Below, in pieces: positions 1 through 4,379 of a stretch of DNA of 5,278 bases (positions are counted from its first letter, which is position 1; every line of letters starts with the position of its first letter). Source of the stretch: Planctomycetota bacterium (lineage in GTDB: Bacteria > Planctomycetota > B15-G4 > JADJEK01); contig JAEUIB010000574.1 in NCBI GenBank assembly GCA_016795255.1, positions 1 to 5,278 of the forward strand, given 5' to 3'. The translations under genes were made by a program, and so were the position numbers. The notes under the pieces were generated by a model. That model was given only the letters and a program-made list of their open reading frames with translations, searched no databases and was not told where the DNA came from.

Positions 1-716
1 TCGGTATCGGCGTCGCCGTGCTCGCGATCGGCGCCGCCGCGGTCTTCTTCATGACGAAGGGCGACGACAAGCCGATCGTCCCGGTCACGTCCGCGAACGC
101 GGCGACGGGGGAACCGAAGCCGACGGAAGCCGCTCCGGTCACGCCGCCGACGAACGAAGCGAAGCCGGCCGAAGTCGCGCCTCCGGTCGAAGCACCGAAG
201 GAAGAACCGAAGAAGGAAGAGCCCAAGGTCGAAGCTCCGCCGGTCGTCGACACGTCGAGCCCGGTGCTGAAGGTCGAGCCGCTGTTCACCAAGCTGCCGG
301 AATCGACCGACGAACAGTGGACGGCGATCCAGGACGCGGTGAAGAAGGTGTTCCTCGAGAGCGCGAAGCCGAAGGAACGCACCGCCGCGAAGAAGGTGCT
401 CGACGACGCGGGCCTGACGATCCTGCCGGCGCTGATGAACGCGATGAACGGACTCGACCTGTCGAACGACATCGACCTCGGCAAGGTCAACGCGATCCTG
501 ATGCGCGTCCAGGAGACCACCAACAACGTCATGGGCGTCTCGTTCGACGGCGACGCGGGCAAGATCCAGGAGAACCTCGCCAACAACATCAAGGCGTCGA
601 ACAAGCTGATCACGGCCTGGCGCAAGTACGAAGGCGAGGCCGGCGTTCCGCAGTTCGAGAAGCTGAAGGAGAAGGTCGCTGCGGCCGCCGAAGGCGGCGA
701 GTCCGAAGGCGGCTGA
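1..716 (+). CDS. Membrane-anchored protein with Pro/Lys/Glu-rich stalk and helical C-terminal domain (5' partial)
   Basis: I do not recognise this gene as a named family. The frame is already open at base 3 and the first visible residues (GIGVAVLAIGAAAVFFM) are a hydrophobic membrane segment, so the true start is upstream of the window and the internal GTG at 18 is not it. About 237 residues are visible. Residues 1-17 are the membrane segment; about 23-87 form a low-complexity linker rich in Pro, Ala, Lys and Glu with units such as APKEEPKKEEPKVEAPP, like the periplasm-spanning stalk of TonB-type proteins. About 100-225 form a mostly helical domain, including KVLDDAGLTILPALMNAM, which resembles a single HEAT-like helix pair, and then NAILMRVQETTNN. 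The tail is Ala/Gly/Glu-rich. The likely topology is an inner-membrane anchor with the C-terminal domain outside the cytoplasm. It converges on the NIL gene. The reading frame is certain; the function is unknown. Confidence 0.85.
   Translation, partial: GIGVAVLAIGAAAVFFMTKGDDKPIVPVTSANAATGEPKPTEAAPVTPPTNEAKPAEVAPPVEAPKEEPKKEEPKVEAPPVVDTSSPVLKVEPLFTKLPESTDEQWTAIQDAVKKVFLESAKPKERTAAKKVLDDAGLTILPALMNAMNGLDLSNDIDLGKVNAILMRVQETTNNVMGVSFDGDAGKIQENLANNIKASNKLITAWRKYEGEAGVPQFEKLKEKVAAAAEGGESEGG
69..263 (+). repeat. Low-complexity Pro/Ala/Lys/Glu stalk within the anchored protein
   Basis: About 65 codons dominated by Pro, Ala, Lys, Glu and Val, with recurring short units (AKPAEVAPP, VEAPKEEPKKEEP, KVEAPP). 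It lies directly after the membrane segment and before the folded domain, as expected for an extended disordered spacer. The unit is irregular, so it is compositional bias rather than a precise tandem repeat. Confidence 0.7.
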
Positions 717-730
717 TCGACTCCGCGTCA

Positions 731-746
731 CGGACGTCGACGTCCG
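731..746. repeat. 16-bp perfect palindrome downstream of the plus-strand gene
   Basis: The sequence CGGACGTCGACGTCCG equals its own reverse complement and begins 14 bp after the stop at 716. It sits only 10 bp before the larger palindrome at 757-796. It could be an accessory terminator stem or a binding site for a dimeric protein. With no unpaired loop, its RNA stem would have to open at the centre. Short palindromes of CG/TCGA are common in GC-rich DNA, so the role is uncertain. Confidence 0.4.
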
Positions 747-756
747 CGTCGCACGA

Positions 757-796
757 ACACGGCCCCGTCGCGAGTCGACTCGCGACGGGGCCGTGT
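757..796. terminator. Perfect 40-bp palindrome, probable bidirectional terminator
   Basis: Bases 757-776 are an exact inverted copy of 777-796, with no mismatch; the centre is CGAGTCGACTCG and the outer arms are ACACGGCCCCGTCG and its complement. It lies between two converging stops (716 on the plus strand, 836-834 on the minus strand), the usual place for a shared factor-independent terminator. Neither side has a real T-tract (plus strand reads GCTTCGACC after the stem, the other strand TCGTGCGAC), so release would rely mainly on stem strength. Bidirectional termination is inferred from position and symmetry. Confidence 0.7.
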
Positions 797-833
797 GCTT
801 CGACCACCGCTCGTTCGCGGACGTGTGCCGCGG

Positions 834-1091
834 TCAGCGCTGCGCGAACGATCCGGGCGGCTGGTCGCCCTTCACTTCCTCGACCTTGACGCGGCGCTCG
901 ACCAGGTACCGCACCGCGCGATCGATCTCGACGTCGTCGCCCTCGAGCTCGAGGTAGACGAAACCCATCTCGTCGGTGATGCTCGCCTGCCGGATGTTCG
1001 GGACCACGGTGAAGTTCTTGCCGAGGTTGTAGAGCAGCGGCTCGCGGATCATGTCCTTCGGAAACGTGCAGTAGACCCTGCGCACAGTCAC
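834..1091 (-). CDS. Stand-alone NIL-domain protein
   Basis: An 85-residue protein that is almost entirely one NIL domain, the ferredoxin-like ligand-binding fold found at the C-terminus of the methionine ABC transporter ATPase MetN. Visible family signatures are RRVYCTFPKDMIREPLLYNL (first strand and helix), VVPNIRQASITDEMGFVYLE (the conserved N-I turn and the strand after it), and a final helix and strand, IDRAVRYLVERRVKVEEV. No ATPase domain is attached and the tail is a short polar extension. I chose the GTG at 1091 because GGAAGGTGA lies just upstream at suitable spacing and the domain starts two residues in. The frame stays open to an in-frame ATG at 1190, but a better promoter -10 lies inside that extension. 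In MetN the domain senses methionine. The ligand here is not shown, and no methionine-transport gene is nearby. Family assignment is firm; role is open. Confidence 0.85.
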   Translation of the reverse strand: MTVRRVYCTFPKDMIREPLLYNLGKNFTVVPNIRQASITDEMGFVYLELEGDDVEIDRAVRYLVERRVKVEEVKGDQPPGSFAQR

Positions 1092-1094
1092 GGG

Positions 1095-1105
1095 CGTCAC
1101 CTTCC
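1095..1105 (-). promoter_or_regulatory. Ribosome binding site deciding the NIL start
   Basis: Read on the minus strand, GGAAGGTGACG precedes the GTG at 1091. AGGTGA is a full match to the end of the anti-Shine-Dalgarno region of typical bacterial 16S rRNA. The alternative ATG codons at 1148 and 1190 have no such match at suitable spacing, which supports the short 85-residue product. Confidence 0.55.
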
Positions 1106-1143
1106 ACGAGCGGAACTTCGTTCCGCGGCCAATGAGGGCGCGA

Positions 1144-1171
1144 ATCATAGCAGCCGTTCGACGAACGTCGA
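1144..1171 (-). promoter_or_regulatory. Candidate sigma-70 promoter with extended -10 for the NIL gene
   Basis: On the minus strand TGCTATGAT (1152-1144) is an extended -10: TG, one base, then TATGAT, which matches five of six consensus positions. It stands out in otherwise GC-rich DNA. Sixteen bases upstream is TCGACG (1171-1166), a four-of-six match to the -35. Transcription would start near 1137, giving a leader of roughly 45 nt before the GTG at 1091. The -35 and spacer coincide with the hairpin at 1153-1176, so that repeat could act as an operator. The -35 is weak; the call rests on the -10. Confidence 0.4.
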
Positions 1172-1176
1172 ACGGC
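1153..1176 (-). terminator. Hairpin (10-bp stem, 4-nt loop) after the HEAT gene
   Basis: GCCGTTCGAC at 1153-1162 pairs exactly with GTCGAACGGC at 1167-1176 around a 4-nt loop. It begins 47 bp after the stop of the upstream HEAT-repeat gene and on the minus strand is followed by TGCTATGATTCG, mildly T-rich for this DNA. It could terminate that transcript. Because it overlaps the putative -35 and spacer of the NIL promoter, it could instead be an inverted-repeat operator. Confidence 0.45.
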
Positions 1177-1223
1177 GTGATCCCTCCCATCGCGGCCGAC
1201 CGAACCGTCCGAGCTCGTCGACG

Positions 1224-2831
1224 TCAGGATTCTTCGAAGTACGGGCGCTCGCGGAACCACTCGGCGAGGTCGCGCTCGAGGGACGAGTTGCGCGGATCGA
1301 CGCGCGGCTTCTTCACGGTCGTCGGCTCCGAGCCCTCGGTGGGACCTTCCTCGCCCCCCGTCTCTCCCGAGCCCTCGCCCGACCCACCCTCTTCGCCCGA
1401 TCCGGATCCGCTTCCCGAACCCACGTCGGTGCCCGGCAGGCGCCGCGCGATGTCGTCGAGGTCGAGGATCTCGTCGACCAGCATCGCGAGGTCGACCGCG
1501 ACGCGATCGGTTCGACGCGCCCGGCGGTCCTTCAAGCGACGCTCGAGCCGGTCGTCGAGCAGGCGCGCATCGCGCCGGCCCTCGAGGGTCTTCCGCGTGT
1601 CGCGTGCCGACGCGACGCGACCGGTCGGAGCCCGCAGTTCGCCGACCCGATCGAGCGCCGCTTGGATGTCGAGCACGCCGACGGCGAGGAGTGCGTCGTC
1701 GAGCGCCGTCGCGTCCGTCTCGCGCGCCGCCCACTCGAGCACCGCGTCGCGCGACGCCGCCGATCGGATCGCCGCCAGGGACAGCCCGGCCGCGCTGCGC
1801 AGCGCAGGTTGCGCCGAACCGAGCCAATCGACCAACGCTTGCGCGACCGTCGAGTCCGGCGCCGCCGCGCAGCCGAGCGCCGCGACTTCGAGGACGGCCG
1901 ATTCCTTGACCGTCTTCGTCACGTCGAGCCACGCGCCGCCGCGTCGACCCGCCAGTGCGACGAGTGCCGCATCGCGAACGTCGCCGGGCTTGCCGCGAGC
2001 GGCGGTCGTCAGCGCCTCGTCGACGCGGGGATCGTCGATCCCGCCGAGCGCGTAGGCGAGCGCCGTTCGGACTTCCGCCACTTTCTCGCGCTTCCACGCG
2101 TCGAGCAGCGCGTCGACGTCGGCGGAGCTCGGCACGCGCGCGAGCGCGAGGGCGCCGGCCCGCCGAACCATCCCTCCTCGATCGCGCAACGCGACCGCGA
2201 ACGCGCCGGGTGCGAACTCCGCGCCGCGCAGCCGCGCCTCGCCCGCCGCCAACACGATCGCCGCGCGTTGCTCCTCGAGCGGTTCCTTGCCGATCCCCGC
2301 GAGCAACGGCGCGAGCGCCTCGCCGTCCGCGCATCGCCCGAGGCCGAGCGTCGCGGCCAGCCGCGCCGTCGACGGCTTGCGCGACGTCGCCTCCGCGCGC
2401 AGCGCATTCGACGCCGAGCCGGGACCGAGGATCCCGAGGACGAGCCCGAGGATCGCGCGTTCGCCTTCTTGCAACCCGCCCTTCTCGTAGAGCCGACGCA
2501 GCTCGGCGATGGCCGTCGGCGACGCGGCCTCGCAGAGCGCGAGCAGAGCCGATCGCAACACGACGCCGTTCTGCGTCTTTCCGATCGACTCGAGCAGCGT
2601 CGCGGCGCCGGCGTCCCCCGCGTCCGCGAGCGCGTGGATCGCGGATCGCCGCTTCTTCGGGTCGGGATCGCCGAGGTCCTTCGCGCGCTCGCGCAGGTAC
2701 GTCTCGTGCGCTGGCCGCAGCGCGTCGGCGTACAGCAGCGGTACCTCGTCCGCGCGCGTCGTCGCGGCGATCGCGACGGCGAACGAGAGCGCGGCCAGAC
2801 CTCGGCGCGTCGGCGATCGACCGATGTTCAT
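1224..2831 (-). CDS. Secreted HEAT-repeat protein with Gly/Ser/Glu linker
   Basis: A 535-residue protein from the ATG at 2831; an in-frame GTG at 2849 would add six residues in front of the signal peptide and is less likely. The N-terminus is a Sec-type signal peptide: basic MNIGRSPTRRG, hydrophobic core LAALSFAVAIAA, probable cleavage after TTRA. Residues about 50-385 are a run of roughly ten degenerate HEAT/PBS-lyase-type helical repeats (for example DPDPKKRRSAIHALADAG, EVRTALAYALGGIDDPRVDE and DVRDAALVALAGR). Residues 400-465 are highly charged and helical, with DARLLDDRLERRLKDRRARR. About 471-502 are a Gly/Ser/Glu linker, and the last 30 residues form a polar helical tail (ERDLAEWFRERPYFEES). 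HEAT arrays are usually protein-binding scaffolds. No catalytic motif is visible and I assign no specific partner. No clear Shine-Dalgarno site precedes the ATG. Confidence 0.85.
   Translation of the reverse strand: MNIGRSPTRRGLAALSFAVAIAATTRADEVPLLYADALRPAHETYLRERAKDLGDPDPKKRRSAIHALADAGDAGAATLLESIGKTQNGVVLRSALLALCEAASPTAIAELRRLYEKGGLQEGERAILGLVLGILGPGSASNALRAEATSRKPSTARLAATLGLGRCADGEALAPLLAGIGKEPLEEQRAAIVLAAGEARLRGAEFAPGAFAVALRDRGGMVRRAGALALARVPSSADVDALLDAWKREKVAEVRTALAYALGGIDDPRVDEALTTAARGKPGDVRDAALVALAGRRGGAWLDVTKTVKESAVLEVAALGCAAAPDSTVAQALVDWLGSAQPALRSAAGLSLAAIRSAASRDAVLEWAARETDATALDDALLAVGVLDIQAALDRVGELRAPTGRVASARDTRKTLEGRRDARLLDDRLERRLKDRRARRTDRVAVDLAMLVDEILDLDDIARRLPGTDVGSGSGSGSGEEGGSGEGSGETGGEEGPTEGSEPTTVKKPRVDPRNSSLERDLAEWFRERPYFEES
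1326..1421 (-). repeat. Gly/Ser/Glu low-complexity linker in the HEAT protein
   Basis: A run of about 32 codons beginning GSGSGSGSGEEGGSGEGSG and continuing with Gly, Glu, Thr and Ser. It is flexible and strongly acidic, in contrast with the basic helical stretch before it. It separates the repeat array from the short C-terminal tail and probably serves as a tether. Confidence 0.75.
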
Positions 2832-3073
2832 GCGTTCGATGCTATCCACGCCGGACGGCCGCGTAACCGCCCGCGTGCCGGTCGGCTCGCCCGTTCGGGC
2901 CAGGATGGAGCCCCCTCGATCCTCCGCCGCGCGATGACGCGACGGAGGATCGAGGGCACTCTCGCGAGGATCGGCCGACGACGGATCGACGCGGAGTCCG
3001 TCACCGACCGTGCGCGATCACCGGGCACGGCCTGCCGTTCACGGTCCGCCGGTCGCCGGTCGACCCTCTCCGA
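2832..3073 (-). other. Intergenic region between two minus-strand genes
   Basis: A 242-bp gap. Its only strong structure is the hairpin at 2913-2956. The stretch 2957-3073 shows only short weak stems and no open frame with a ribosome binding site. Upstream of the ATG at 2831 the least GC-rich hexamer on the minus strand is TAGCAT (2843-2838), too close to the start and without a convincing -35, so I call no promoter. Confidence 0.5.
2913..2956 (-). terminator. Long hairpin in the gap between the beta-rich secreted gene and the HEAT gene
   Basis: CCCTCGATCCTCCG at 2913-2926 pairs exactly with CGGAGGATCGAGGG at 2943-2956. After one C-A mismatch, CGCG at 2928-2931 pairs with CGCG at 2938-2941, leaving a 6-nt loop. 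On the minus strand the hairpin starts 117 bp after the stop of the gene ending at 3074 and lies 81 bp before the ATG at 2831. No T-tract follows. It is most simply a terminator for the upstream gene; its distance from the stop also allows an attenuator in the leader of the HEAT gene. Confidence 0.5.
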
Positions 3074-4279
3074 TCACTGGTTGATCTCGACGATCACCGG
3101 GTTCGAGATGCGCGCCGATTGCAGATCGACGATTTGCACCACGACGTCCAACGGGATCCCCGCGGCGCCGGGGGCCGGAGCGACGAACGCGCCGTCACCC
3201 GTCGGGTCGGCGACGCCGATCAACGCCGGCAGGTTCGCGAGCGACGCGAGGAACAGCGAGTCCCCGGGATCGAGGACCAACGCTCCGAAGCCGGGCAACA
3301 CGGCGGAGATCCCACTCGGAGCGAACGTCTGCGCCGCCAGCACCACGAACGGCTTCGCCGGCGTCAAGCCGCGGATCGTCAGAGTCGTCGTTGCGCCGGA
3401 CGTCGGCTTGGCCGGCGTCGCGGTGACGACCGGGAACGCCTGCGCCGGTGCATAGGCGAGCGCGTCGGCCTCGACGTTCTCCGCGAAACCGAGCTTCGAC
3501 TCCTCGAAGCCCGCGACCAGCATCCCGCCGTTCTTCGTCGAGAACACCGACGCATCCTGATCCGACGGGCTCTGGATCTGGAACAACAGGTCGCCGCCGT
3601 CGATCTCGATTCCTCGCAAGTCGCCGATCGCGACGTTCTTGCCGAGTGCGTGCGCGACGGCGCTCTCGAACACCGTGCCCGTCAGGAACGGGAGCGCCTT
3701 CACCGCACCCGGAGGCAGTACCGCGACGTCGTCGTCTTGCATCACGACCTGCGCGAGGCCGAGCAACTCGTCCTCGGCGAGGCTGAAGTACATCGTCCCG
3801 TCGTCGGCGAACGCGAGCGCGTCGACGTCGATGTTGCCGTCGACGACTTCGAGCGCCTGGACGAGGAACGCTTCGGAGACGACGACCGACACGTTGCCGG
3901 GACCCACCGGATCGAAGTGCAGGACGTCGCCGTCCTTGAACCCCGACTGATCGGCGAGCAGCGAGAACGTCAGACCGCACGGCACGGCCTGCCCGGGCGC
4001 GTCGACGAAGTCGATCGCGTCGATGTCGTTCGGATCGTCGAACGTGCCGTCGCCGTTGCGATCCCCGAAGTACGCGCGCAGCGTCGCCGCGTTCAGGCAC
4101 GGCTTCGCCGGCCCGCCCGCGGACAGCCGCAGGATCTCGGAATCGCCGACGGCCTGGCCGGCGAGCGTCGCCGGATCGGACAGCGAGATCAGCAACTCCT
4201 GCGCGACGCCGCTCGGACACGACCCCAGCGCGGCGACCAGACTCGACGCGGCGAACCACCGCGAGACACGAACCATCAT
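3074..4279 (-). CDS. Secreted beta-rich protein with one dockerin-like calcium loop
   Basis: A 401-residue protein from the ATG at 4279, five bases after GGAGG; the adjacent ATG at 4276 is equally usable. The signal peptide has a basic start (MMVRVSRW), a hydrophobic core (FAASSLVAALG) and probable cleavage after PSGVA; LGSC is lipobox-like but atypical. Residues 73-85 read DRNGDGTFDDPND, a DxNxDGxxDxxD calcium loop of the kind seen in dockerin and thrombospondin type 3 repeats, but single. Cys61 and Cys101 flank it and could form a disulfide. Residues about 117-280 hold beta-rich segments with related motifs (DGDVLHFDPVG, DVDALAFADDGTMYFSL, GIEIDGGDLLFQI, VEADALAYAP). The last 115 residues (GFGALVLDPGDSLFLA, GVADPTGDGAF, then SNPVIVEI) resemble a C-terminal beta domain I associate with planctomycete secreted proteins. 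That similarity is from memory, not a search. No enzymatic motif is seen; the function is unknown. Confidence 0.85.
   Translation of the reverse strand: MMVRVSRWFAASSLVAALGSCPSGVAQELLISLSDPATLAGQAVGDSEILRLSAGGPAKPCLNAATLRAYFGDRNGDGTFDDPNDIDAIDFVDAPGQAVPCGLTFSLLADQSGFKDGDVLHFDPVGPGNVSVVVSEAFLVQALEVVDGNIDVDALAFADDGTMYFSLAEDELLGLAQVVMQDDDVAVLPPGAVKALPFLTGTVFESAVAHALGKNVAIGDLRGIEIDGGDLLFQIQSPSDQDASVFSTKNGGMLVAGFEESKLGFAENVEADALAYAPAQAFPVVTATPAKPTSGATTTLTIRGLTPAKPFVVLAAQTFAPSGISAVLPGFGALVLDPGDSLFLASLANLPALIGVADPTGDGAFVAPAPGAAGIPLDVVVQIVDLQSARISNPVIVEINQ
4025..4063 (-). other. Codons for a single EF-hand/dockerin-like calcium loop
   Basis: These 13 codons encode DRNGDGTFDDPND, with acidic or Asn side chains at loop positions 1, 3, 5, 9 and further on, and Gly at position 6, as in canonical calcium loops. 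Type I dockerins need two such segments and only this one is evident, so cohesin docking is not supported. A structural calcium site is the safer reading. Confidence 0.55.
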
Positions 4280-4379
4280 GAGAACCTCCGTCGTACGGAC
4301 CGCCAACCCGACATGGGATGGCGGCGCGTCGACGCGACGGAGGCGGCGGCGTTACCCGCGTTCGCACCGGAGATGTGGC
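4280..4379 (-). other. Intergenic region upstream of the beta-rich secreted gene
   Basis: A 100-bp gap after the epmA stop. Apart from the GGAGG site it contains a 12-bp palindrome, CGCGTCGACGCG (4325-4336), of a kind frequent in such GC-rich DNA. I see no strong terminator and no convincing -10/-35 pair, so co-transcription with epmA is possible. Confidence 0.45.
4285..4289 (-). promoter_or_regulatory. GGAGG ribosome binding site
   Basis: Read on the minus strand, ACGGAGGTTCTCATGATGG places the core GGAGG 5 nt before the ATG at 4279 and 8 nt before the ATG at 4276. This excludes the longer in-frame start at 4306, which would put the site inside the coding region. It is the strongest Shine-Dalgarno match in the window. 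Confidence 0.75.

Noticed and set aside
834..1190. Ribosomal protein S6 or a longer NIL protein starting at 1190
   Set aside because: The size and ferredoxin-like fold first suggested S6, but the strand and NI-turn pattern fits NIL. The extension to 1190 is Arg-rich, contains the hairpin and the putative -10, and lacks a ribosome binding site at either ATG.
610..2334. A 574-codon open frame on the minus strand
   Set aside because: It overlaps the NIL and HEAT genes in another frame, crosses the 40-bp palindrome and encodes mostly Arg, Gly and Ala. The HEAT and NIL frames on the same strand have clear protein features.
2838..2864. Promoter upstream of the HEAT gene (TTACGC, 16 nt, TAGCAT on the minus strand)
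   Set aside because: The -35 matches poorly and the -10 would be only 7 nt from the ATG, leaving essentially no leader.
795..3455. An 886-codon open frame on the plus strand
   Set aside because: It runs antisense through the NIL and HEAT genes, two intergenic hairpins and part of the beta-rich gene. Its product is Arg-rich with no recognisable domain. High GC at third codon positions removes stop codons from the opposite strand.
4187..4279. Lipoprotein signal in the beta-rich protein (LGSC)
   Set aside because: Gly at the -2 position is unusual for a lipobox and a good signal peptidase I site (GVA before Gln) follows a few residues later, so ordinary secretion is preferred, without certainty.
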